From Candidatus Peregrinibacteria bacterium (GTDB taxonomy: Bacteria > Patescibacteriota > Gracilibacteria > UBA1369 > LOWO2-01-FULL-3), in assembly GCA_014728975.1 (NCBI GenBank), contig WJKQ01000110.1, forward strand, positions 1 through 8,772: a stretch of 8,772 bases of DNA. Reading direction: 5' to 3'. Position 1 is the stretch's first letter, and the number at the start of each line of letters is the position of its first letter. The notes below the pieces were generated by a model. That model was not told the DNA's origin. It worked only from the letters and a program-made list of their open reading frames with translations, and searched no databases. Shown piece after piece: positions 1 through 5,768 of this stretch. The position numbers and the translations under genes were made by a program.

Positions 1-541
1 AATCAAATCCTTCCGTTTCACAATCTGATCCCACAGGTATTGCTGTACCGTCGCACAGTTCTCCGGGGTCTATTTCATTATCTCCACATTCATACTCACA
101 ACCGCTTGTGTCAAAACTTTGACAATCTCCAAAACATCCCAGTGTTCCAAAATCAAATCCTTCTGTTTCACAATCTGATCCCACAGGTATTGCTGTACCG
201 TCGCACAGTTCTCCAGGGTCTATTTCATTATCTCCACATTCATACTCACAACCGCTTGTGTCAAAACTTTGACAATCTCCAGAACATCCCAGTGTTCCAA
301 AATCAAATCCTTCTGTTTCACAACTTGCACCCGCAGGTAAATCCGTACCATCACATAATTCACCAGGGTCAAGTTCATTATCTCCACAATCGTATTCACA
401 ATTGCTTGTATCAAGACTTAAACAATCTCCTTCACATCCCAGAATACCGCTGTCATATCCTTCTGACTGACAGTCGACACCTGCAGGAAACGCGGTTCCA
501 TCACAAACTTCCCAGCCCTGATTAACTTCATTATCACCGCA
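1..541 (-). repeat. Tandem 150-bp coding repeats (six-cysteine modules)
   Basis: Four in-register units lie inside the Cys-rich protein: 541-389 (153 bp, one extra codon), 388-239, 238-89 and 88 to the edge. Each starts at the Cys codon of CGDN. Comparing 1-150 with 151-300 base by base gives only three differences (14/164, 65/215, 132/282), about 98% identity. The two outer units (towards 541) are clearly more diverged. The gradient suggests recent duplication or gene conversion at the distal end. The array continues past base 1, so copy number is unknown. Confidence 0.95.
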
Positions 542-1954
542 GATCGGCTCATTTCCGAAAGCAAAACAAATACGGTAACCACTGCCGTCGTCCATTGTGT
601 AGACTATATTGTTAACGGCCGCACGGGCGTTTTGATATTCGTAAGTTGTTGAAAAACTGCCAAGCATTTCCTGACCGCCGTTGTAAAATTGCCCTTCATC
701 GTTATCCTTTACGATGACACATCTTCCATCAGAATGTTCTCTTACGCCCACGAAGTATCCGGATCCATTTTCTTCCGTATGTGGAAGCCCTTTACAGGGG
801 TCATTATCGTTTTGATAAGTGTTCGGTGTATCTCCCGTTTCCATGTTCATCTGAATAACCCAGTTGTTTGCATGGATGTATAGGTAAGGAACTCCTCCCT
901 CTACTCTTATCATTGCTTCTTTTGCTGACGAAAAATTTGAATTTTCATATACGTTTTCAATATTGTCGATCTTTAGGGTTCCACCGACACCACCATGACT
1001 TACTTCACCTTTCCAGATTTTATTATCCTGAACAAAAGTCAGATAATCTATCCCTCCCAATTCATAGAAACCAGCTATAAGCGGAACCCCCGTTGGTTCG
1101 GGTTCGGGGCTGAAATCAATTTCCATTGGAGTTACTGTTGGCTGAGGTAGAGTGCCTTCATCAGGCAGTACCTCTTTAATATTATTGCCTTCCACATAAT
1201 ATAGCTGGCCGTTTCTGACCAAAGGAAGGACGTGTTTTCCTTCAATGACCGCAGGTGCCCCCGGTGAGACGTCTCCTGTCTCACTCCAGTCCGCACACTG
1301 TTGATTGCCTTCAAGGTCGCTAAGTCCATCAAAAGTTAAGGCAGATTCTTTTATTCCAAATTTTGGAGGCTCACCTCCGTCACCGTTCGTTGAGTCTCCA
1401 TTCATTGATAATCCTGTCTTAGGTTTATTGTCCTTTGGCTCAGTTCCGATATCGCATCCCGGAGATAGAGCCAAAACCATTCCGGCAATCGCCGGACCAG
1501 CAAATTTTAAAGTTACAAAAGCCGCGACAGCTTTTCTTGTTCTTAAAACAATTCTTAAAATTGTTGATCTGAATGATTCCGGAGAAAGACTTCCTGCATG
1601 TTCAAGAACTTCCTGTGGAGATGCCGGACAATCCTTTTTTATTAAGTTTTTATCAGAAAAAACAACTCTTCCTACTCCCAGGTTTTTACAAATTTCATCT
1701 GTCATATTTCTTAATTCTTTTTCCGATCTTGTTCCGGAAAGACCCGGCCAATATACAATGGCAATTTTTCCTTTCCCACCATCTTCCAAGCCGGGATCTT
1801 CCATAATAAAACATTCTCTGCCAAAAACAGTCGCAGTTTTAATATCGGATTCCGGGGTATTATTATCTTCTCCTGAAATTTCAGGATTTTTTTGTCCTTC
1901 TCTTGGTTCGTCTTTAAGTTCGTCTTCTTTTTGTAATTTTATTGATTCGTTCAT
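1..1954 (-). CDS. Large Cys-rich-repeat surface protein, C-terminus beyond the left edge (651 codons visible)
   Basis: An open frame with no stop runs from the ATG at 1954 to the window edge, so the gene is 3'-truncated by the window. Residues 1-140 are hydrophilic, with a possible alpha/beta core around 60-105 (GKIAIVYWPG, GVGRVVFSD). A basic stretch at 129-141 is followed by a hydrophobic segment (142-166) ending in LSPGC, Cys167. This could be a non-canonical lipobox (Pro at -2 is unusual) or a type II membrane anchor. Residues ~220-465 are beta-rich with short strands typical of propeller-like repeats, but no named family is recognised. From Cys472 on there are 50-51-residue units with six cysteines each (CGDN..GELCDGT..DCETEGF..LGC.GDC..DTSGC), resembling the Cys-rich disulfide repeats of myxobacterial surface proteins. 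The protein is therefore probably extracellular with a cytoplasmic N-terminus. The start is supported by a strong promoter 35 bp upstream and a partial AAGG ribosome site. No enzymatic role can be assigned. Confidence 0.93.
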   Translation of the reverse strand, partial: MNESIKLQKEDELKDEPREGQKNPEISGEDNNTPESDIKTATVFGRECFIMEDPGLEDGGKGKIAIVYWPGLSGTRSEKELRNMTDEICKNLGVGRVVFSDKNLIKKDCPASPQEVLEHAGSLSPESFRSTILRIVLRTRKAVAAFVTLKFAGPAIAGMVLALSPGCDIGTEPKDNKPKTGLSMNGDSTNGDGGEPPKFGIKESALTFDGLSDLEGNQQCADWSETGDVSPGAPAVIEGKHVLPLVRNGQLYYVEGNNIKEVLPDEGTLPQPTVTPMEIDFSPEPEPTGVPLIAGFYELGGIDYLTFVQDNKIWKGEVSHGGVGGTLKIDNIENVYENSNFSSAKEAMIRVEGGVPYLYIHANNWVIQMNMETGDTPNTYQNDNDPCKGLPHTEENGSGYFVGVREHSDGRCVIVKDNDEGQFYNGGQEMLGSFSTTYEYQNARAAVNNIVYTMDDGSGYRICFAFGNEPICGDNEVNQGWEVCDGTAFPAGVDCQSEGYDSGILGCEGDCLSLDTSNCEYDCGDNELDPGELCDGTDLPAGASCETEGFDFGTLGCSGDCQSFDTSGCEYECGDNEIDPGELCDGTAIPVGSDCETEGFDFGTLGCFGDCQSFDTSGCEYECGDNEIDPGELCDGTAIPVGSDCETEGFD

Positions 1955-1988
1955 AAAAAAAGGCCTTAAATGCTAATTCAGAACATAA

Positions 1989-2016
1989 ATTGTATATAAT
2001 TTTTAGGATTTGTCAA
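1989..2016 (-). promoter_or_regulatory. Sigma70-type promoter of the Cys-rich surface protein gene
   Basis: On the minus strand TTGACA (2016-2011) is followed by 16 bp and TACAAT (1994-1989, 5/6 match to TATAAT). A start near 1982 would give a leader of about 28 nt before the ATG at 1954. The leader contains the palindrome AAGGCCTT (1960-1967), whose AAGG is the only ribosome-site-like sequence. The 133-bp gap 1955-2087 holds nothing else recognisable, and I see no clear terminator for the upstream cyclase gene. Confidence 0.75.
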
Positions 2017-2087
2017 GTCTTTATTCAGCATGAAAATGAGGAGACATTCTAGGAATTAATACGGAAAAATGGAAGTTTTTTTTCTAT

Positions 2088-4181
2088 TTATTTATTTACG
2101 ATTTTGAAAATCATGTTTTTGTCTATTCCGGTTACAATCTTGCCTTCCTGAAGGACTTTACAGCGGGCAAGCATTGTTTGGGAAGGCAGATCTTCTTTTA
2201 AGATTTCGAAGTTTTGTATAGCTTTTGTCCAGTCTTTTTGTCTATATGCCTGAAGCCCCTGTTCGTAAATTTTTATTAAATTTTCTATTTCCGGAGTTAT
2301 ATCTTTTGACTGGCATATTAGTTCGTAAATATTTACAGGTTCTTTTTTACCCGGAAGAATTACTGTATCCAGTTCGCGTATAATTATCTGACCCCGTTTA
2401 TTTTCGGGTAGATTTTCAAATCCAGCGGCAATTATTGTAGTTCCGTATGTTTTATTTGCCGAACTTTCAAGACGGGACGCTGTATTTACAGTGTCACCCA
2501 TAACCGTATAGTCAAATCTGCTTTCAGATCCAAAATTCCCGACGATTGCCTCACCGGTGTTTATTCCTATTCTGAAATTAATTAAAGGTTTTCCCTCTTT
2601 TTGCCATTTTTGGTGCAGGGATCTTAAGCCTTTTTTCATTTCGAGTGCAGTCAGGTGTGCACGCAGTACGTGGTTCTCCTGCGGTAACGGTGCGTTCCAG
2701 AAGCCCATAATCGCGTCTCCCTCGTATTTATCAACGGTTCCGTCCAGTGCCTGGATTATCTTTTCCATAACCGTAAAATATTCATTGATTTGTTCGACCC
2801 AGGATGTTATTTCCGTTTTTTCTGATATTGTTGTTGAATCTTTTATATCCGAAAAAAACACTGTCACTACTTTCTTTTCTCCGCCGAGTTTTACCATATC
2901 CGGGTTTTTGCTGATTTCAGTGACAAGTTTGTCACTGACGTAATGACTGAAGGCGGATTTCATTTCACGTTTCTTCCTGTCCGCGATGAAATATTTGTAA
3001 ACCCATGATGCTAGATAAGCCAGGATTATTGCCGCAAAAGGGTATACCATATTTATTATAAGTCCGTTTCTGTAGAAAATATGTGCTGTCGCGAGGTACG
3101 CAACAATTGCCAGTACTGAAACTATTATGGAAAATATTATTCCAAGATAATTCAAAATTATCGTAAGAGCGATGGCAATCGCAGAAGCTGTTATTACTCT
3201 GCTGAATTTTCCCTGGTTCTGAAGAAATTTCTCCTGAAGAATTGTTTGTATTTTATTTGCATGGATTTCAACTCCCGGCATTGGAGTTTTATTTGATTTT
3301 GGTGTTATATATTCGTCATGAAATTCCTTTGAAGATGTTCCGCCAATGAGAACAATTTTATCATTAAAATATTCCGGATCGAATTTTTCATTAATTACGT
3401 CCACAAAAGATATCATTTTAAAAGAATACGGATCCCCAAAATAATTTACGAGCATTTTACCGTTCTCAAGAGGAATGTTTAATTCTTCTTTATCAAGAAA
3501 TTTTTTAGCCGCGGCTAATGAAAGATCGTCATAATATCTATCTTCGGATTCAATGTATGTTTTAATATTACTCCTTCTGAAAACTCCTGTTTCATCAAGG
3601 AAAGTCTGAGTAATCCCTAAATCTGCGTTTTTTGAAAATTCATAAAGAGGTTTTATCAATTCTTTTTGAGCATTTAAACCTGCGGCCAGTATAATATTTT
3701 TAAATTCCTGCAATTTTTTTGAAAACTCCCGATCGATTGGATTTTTTCCGTATTCCGTATAATTTTCAAAAAAATTATCATAAATTTCCAATTTTTCTTT
3801 ATTTGATTGCTGTTGGACTTCGCTCATTAATTTTAAAAGCTTTTCTCTGGAAACCGTTTCAGTTCTTGTATGAAAAATAAAATCTAAAATGGTTACTTTG
3901 GGATTTTCATTCTCCAGAATATTCAGCAGTCGAGTGAATCTTTCTCTTGTCCATTGACTAAAACGTCCGAATCCTTCCGGGGAAGGTTGTGTACTTTTAT
4001 CATCAACAGCGATTATCACAATATTGTCCGAGGGGTTTTCTCTTGTATAAAGGTTGTCCGCAAAATTTTTATGAAGATTCTCAAATAGACCGGAAACAAT
4101 TCCCAACGATAGTATTATGCTTATTAGAGCACCAATAAGCATACCCGCTAATGCTCTGTTTTTTAGAAAATGGCTTAGCAT
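2088..4181 (-). CDS. CHASE2-domain membrane adenylate cyclase (class III) with TPR-like tail
   Basis: Complete, 697 aa. This is a receptor-type class III cyclase that makes cyclic AMP from ATP in the cytoplasm in response to an unknown signal sensed outside the inner membrane. One TM helix (~11-31) leads into a periplasmic CHASE2 domain (~35-315), with hallmarks IVIIAVDD (54-61) and IVLIGGTS..D..TP..PMPGVEIHAN (276-309). Three TM helices follow (~327-345, 346-366, 374-396), then the cyclase domain (~430-620). Metal-binding aspartates are D445 (FFSDIKDST) and D489 (DKYEGDA). K485 and T559 occupy the purine-selecting positions usual for ATP, and N566 and R570 (VNTASRLE) are the transition-state pair, so the domain looks active. 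Residues ~635-668 resemble one TPR. A charged helical insert (~112-160) lies inside CHASE2. The gene has its own promoter, 57 bp after the preceding gene. Adenylate rather than guanylate specificity is inferred from K485 and T559. Confidence 0.96.
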   Translation of the reverse strand: MLSHFLKNRALAGMLIGALISIILSLGIVSGLFENLHKNFADNLYTRENPSDNIVIIAVDDKSTQPSPEGFGRFSQWTRERFTRLLNILENENPKVTILDFIFHTRTETVSREKLLKLMSEVQQQSNKEKLEIYDNFFENYTEYGKNPIDREFSKKLQEFKNIILAAGLNAQKELIKPLYEFSKNADLGITQTFLDETGVFRRSNIKTYIESEDRYYDDLSLAAAKKFLDKEELNIPLENGKMLVNYFGDPYSFKMISFVDVINEKFDPEYFNDKIVLIGGTSSKEFHDEYITPKSNKTPMPGVEIHANKIQTILQEKFLQNQGKFSRVITASAIAIALTIILNYLGIIFSIIVSVLAIVAYLATAHIFYRNGLIINMVYPFAAIILAYLASWVYKYFIADRKKREMKSAFSHYVSDKLVTEISKNPDMVKLGGEKKVVTVFFSDIKDSTTISEKTEITSWVEQINEYFTVMEKIIQALDGTVDKYEGDAIMGFWNAPLPQENHVLRAHLTALEMKKGLRSLHQKWQKEGKPLINFRIGINTGEAIVGNFGSESRFDYTVMGDTVNTASRLESSANKTYGTTIIAAGFENLPENKRGQIIIRELDTVILPGKKEPVNIYELICQSKDITPEIENLIKIYEQGLQAYRQKDWTKAIQNFEILKEDLPSQTMLARCKVLQEGKIVTGIDKNMIFKIVNK

Positions 4182-4186
4182 AAAGC

Positions 4187-4230
4187 TAAATTAATCTAAA
4201 TATTATACCATTTCTGGAAAGATTAATTAA
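4187..4230. repeat. Inverted repeat bracketing the cyclase promoter (possible operator)
   Basis: The arms TAAATTAATCT (4187-4197) and AGATTAATTAA (4220-4230) are complementary at 10 of 11 positions. Their centres are 33 bp apart, about three helical turns, and the perfect -10 hexamer sits between them. The spacing suits a protein pair binding one face of DNA around the promoter. The sequence is AT-rich, so chance occurrence is possible. It does not look like an intrinsic terminator because the stem lacks G+C and the loop is 22 nt. Confidence 0.45.
4202..4210 (-). promoter_or_regulatory. Extended -10 promoter of the cyclase gene
   Basis: On the minus strand TGG (4210-4208) runs straight into TATAAT (4207-4202), giving the extended -10 form TGnTATAAT with a perfect -10 hexamer. 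No good -35 is visible 16-18 bp upstream, which is usual for extended -10 promoters. Transcription would start near 4195, about 14 nt before the ATG. No Shine-Dalgarno sequence precedes that ATG. Confidence 0.65.
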
Positions 4231-4238
4231 GGGGAGAT

Positions 4239-5096
4239 TTATTTTCCTAATGTTGTATTTATAGTGTTTTTTATAATCGCGGCTAATCTTGCTCCCACTA
4301 TTGCCACAAGCACCATCAAAGCATCTGAAGGAGACACTTTATTCAAAGAAACCGGAGAAGAATTACACCCCACTGGAACTTTTGCTTCGCTGCGGAGGTC
4401 TTCACCAGCAATAGGTTCTTCCTTTATATTTTCCAGGCCGAAAACATCCTCTAACGGCATTTCGTTTTTTCCAATATTCGTAACAATGTTACCCGTTTCG
4501 TCAATGCTGACCCCGCCCTCTTCTATAAGCCGCCCGATAAGCTCCTGTCCGTCAGCCGCGTAAACATCTCCGCTTCCCGAAATCATATATACTTTTGCAA
4601 GTCTGTTCACGGGAATACTGTCAGCTTTCATTGAGAATTGCGTTTCTCCGGAATTTCCAGTCGGTTTTAATTGGAATCCCATAACTCTTATGTCTGTATC
4701 GGGATAAACTTCGCAAACACCTTTAACTGCATCATAAACCGCCTGCCCCTGCAAAAGATTATATCTGCTGTATCCGTTTTCAGAAGGGGTTACCGCTATA
4801 ATTCCTTTTGCCTGAATTTTGGAATCTGCTATTGAAACGGGGCCGGGGTTACATCCCTCGGTGATTGCCGGCGGAATCGGTATTCGACAATTTCCCGCAA
4901 GCACTCTAATTATTTCACCGCTCATTTCTCCGCGAATCTGATCCAGCTGTGCTCTAATTTGGTCAAGGCTGTCGCCGGTATACAATTCACATGTTGTTCC
5001 TACTGGAATAACAAACCCATCCAATTTTTCGCTTGTATCTCTTATATCCAATGTCTGGATACCCGAATCTGGTAAAATTTCATTTGTGTCGCTCAT
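4239..5096 (-). CDS. Unrecognised protein with C-terminal hydrophobic tail and GCxSS motif
   Basis: Complete, 285 aa, family not recognised. There is no N-terminal signal peptide or TM helix, and an in-frame TGA two codons upstream of the ATG rules out a longer start. Residues 44-56 contain a tandem heptad (LDQIRAQ/LDQIRGE), probably a short amphipathic helix. Five cysteines occur (36, 70, 82, 128, 244). The motif GCNxxPVS appears twice, at 81-88 (GCNPGPVS) and 243-250 (GCNSSPVS). The C-terminus has a hydrophobic segment (~258-275) and then a short basic end. This order (Gly-Cys, linker, hydrophobic helix, basic residues) resembles the tail of the 806-aa surface protein encoded nearby. It may be a tail-anchored membrane protein with the bulk in the cytoplasm, or a surface protein exported without a classical signal. 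The gene stands alone, divergent from the small lipoprotein gene and 57 bp ahead of the cyclase gene. Confidence 0.85.
   Translation of the reverse strand: MSDTNEILPDSGIQTLDIRDTSEKLDGFVIPVGTTCELYTGDSLDQIRAQLDQIRGEMSGEIIRVLAGNCRIPIPPAITEGCNPGPVSIADSKIQAKGIIAVTPSENGYSRYNLLQGQAVYDAVKGVCEVYPDTDIRVMGFQLKPTGNSGETQFSMKADSIPVNRLAKVYMISGSGDVYAADGQELIGRLIEEGGVSIDETGNIVTNIGKNEMPLEDVFGLENIKEEPIAGEDLRSEAKVPVGCNSSPVSLNKVSPSDALMVLVAIVGARLAAIIKNTINTTLGK
4242..4370 (-). other. Encoded C-terminal GCxSS plus hydrophobic tail of the 285-aa protein
   Basis: This covers residues 243-285: GCNSSPVS, a polar linker, a hydrophobic stretch (LMVLVAIVGARLAAII) and the end KNTINTTLGK. Motif order matches the tail at 5766-5882. 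It is weaker as a sorting signal because the basic cluster is thin and the protein has no signal peptide, so a plain tail anchor is the main alternative. Confidence 0.45.
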
Positions 5097-5102
5097 ATTT
5101 CA

Positions 5103-5119
5103 GGAATTTAATGAATTCC
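5103..5119 (-). promoter_or_regulatory. Hairpin-forming inverted repeat at the ribosome-binding position of the 285-aa protein gene
   Basis: GGAATT (5103-5108) and AATTCC (5114-5119) form a perfect 6-bp inverted repeat with a 5-nt loop, ending 6 nt before the ATG at 5096. This is where a Shine-Dalgarno sequence would be, and none is present. In mRNA it could fold as a small hairpin covering the ribosome landing site, or act as a DNA operator over a weak -10 (TAAATT, 5110-5105). The stem is short and AU-rich, so stability is modest. Confidence 0.35.
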
Positions 5120-5149
5120 ATTTTTTTCGTCAATAGAAAAAATTTTACC

Positions 5150-5177
5150 TTGATTTTTAACAATTTTTATGTATTAT
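5150..5177 (+). promoter_or_regulatory. Candidate promoter of the small lipoprotein gene
   Basis: TTGATT (5150-5155, 4/6), a 16-bp spacer and TATTAT (5172-5177, 5/6) lie in the 150-bp divergent gap 5097-5246. An alternative is TTGTAT (5196-5201), 17 bp, TATATT (5219-5224). That one would start transcription near 5231, inside the longer GTG-start frame, and so would force the ATG at 5247. Nothing else recognisable lies in this gap. Confidence 0.35.
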
Positions 5178-5182
5178 GTCAA
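5154..5182 (-). promoter_or_regulatory. Candidate promoter of the 285-aa protein gene
   Basis: On the minus strand TTGACA (5182-5177, perfect) is followed by 17 bp and TAAAAA (5159-5154, 4/6). A second option nearer the gene is TTGACG (5133-5128), 17 bp, TAAATT (5110-5105), which would give an almost leaderless transcript starting near 5098. The -35 of the first option overlaps the -10 of a candidate promoter on the other strand. Confidence 0.4.
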
Positions 5183-5246
5183 GCTGATAATGCTATTGTA
5201 TGAGGGAAATTAACGTTGTATATTATGAGTGGGTAACTTTCAAATT

Positions 5247-5768
5247 ATGGATTCTGTAGATGTAAAACAATTAGGATCTGCGGAAAGCTCTTTGGAGCGT
5301 ATTTCTGAAGTGGATGATAGGGAAATTTTGGATAGACAGCATGCTGTCAGAGTATGGCTTAGGAGGATTCTTTCAGGCGCTGCCGCCGCCGGTGTTATAT
5401 CAGGATGTGAAGATATGGATATTTCAGACAGGCATGAAGATAATGTTGACGCGTCAACACAATTTGAATCGGCTTATAATTCTCAGGAAAGTGTGAATGA
5501 TTCTTTTATCCCGGAATTTGGAGATCCTCGTAAAATGACTATTGTAGCGGATGCTGGCAGTATAAAGTTATATGGCAATGAGCCGGTTCCCTTTGATACT
5601 AAAGTAACAATCAGAGTTGTTGGATTTAATGGGATTCAGGAACAAGTTGTTTTTGAATTTGAAGCCGGTGAATTTATAGAAATCGAGCATGACTTTCAGA
5701 CCGCAGGAGAAGGCAATGTGGTAGAGGTTCGTGATCCTGCAGGTAGAGGTATCGATATCCCTTTATAG
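5247..5768 (+). CDS. Small lipoprotein with extended N-terminus, unknown family
   Basis: The protein is 173 aa from the ATG at 5247. A GTG at 5229, directly after an in-frame TGA, would add six residues. ATG is preferred because neither start has a proper Shine-Dalgarno sequence, although a G-rich stretch (GTGGG, 5229-5233) lies 13 nt before the ATG. Residues 1-34 are acidic and hydrophilic. Then come a double arginine (39-40), a hydrophobic run (41-50) and a canonical lipobox VISGC with Cys54, so the mature protein is probably a lipid-anchored envelope protein. Residues 55-80 form an acidic linker. Residues ~90-173 are beta-rich with alternating hydrophobics (VTIRVVGF, QVVFEFEAGEFIEIEH), as in an Ig-like sandwich, but no family is recognised. 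It is the only plus-strand gene here and is divergent from the 285-aa protein gene. Its last codon, TTA, is the reverse complement of the stop codon of the convergent 806-aa gene. Confidence 0.85.
   Translation: MDSVDVKQLGSAESSLERISEVDDREILDRQHAVRVWLRRILSGAAAAGVISGCEDMDISDRHEDNVDASTQFESAYNSQESVNDSFIPEFGDPRKMTIVADAGSIKLYGNEPVPFDTKVTIRVVGFNGIQEQVVFEFEAGEFIEIEHDFQTAGEGNVVEVRDPAGRGIDIPL

Noticed and set aside
40..525. A 161-codon plus-strand frame with repeated peptide units
   Set aside because: The repetition is the mirror of the 150-bp Cys-repeat array on the minus strand. The His/Leu/Asn-rich product has no signal, and the minus frame explains the sequence fully.
1..541. CRISPR-like array
   Set aside because: The repeats are 150 bp, contiguous without spacers, in frame, and encode a recognisable six-cysteine module.
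1305..1976. A 223-codon plus-strand open frame opposite the start of the Cys-rich surface protein gene
   Set aside because: It lies antisense to a continuous minus-strand frame that has a strong promoter and family-like repeats. Its protein is Ser/Phe/Pro-rich, as expected of a reverse-strand shadow, and it would end inside the minus-strand leader.
2557..2943. A 128-codon plus-strand frame inside the cyclase gene
   Set aside because: It is antisense to the catalytic domain, whose motifs are intact and conserved, and it shows no promoter or ribosome site.
4182..4238. Intrinsic terminator between the 285-aa gene and the cyclase gene
   Set aside because: The inverted repeat here has an A/T-only stem apart from one G:C pair, a 22-nt loop and no following T run, and it encloses a perfect extended -10, so a promoter or operator reading is better.
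5229..5246. GTG start for the small lipoprotein gene
   Set aside because: It lies directly after an in-frame stop, has no ribosome site at a workable distance and adds only six residues; the ATG at 5247 is favoured, though the GTG cannot be excluded.
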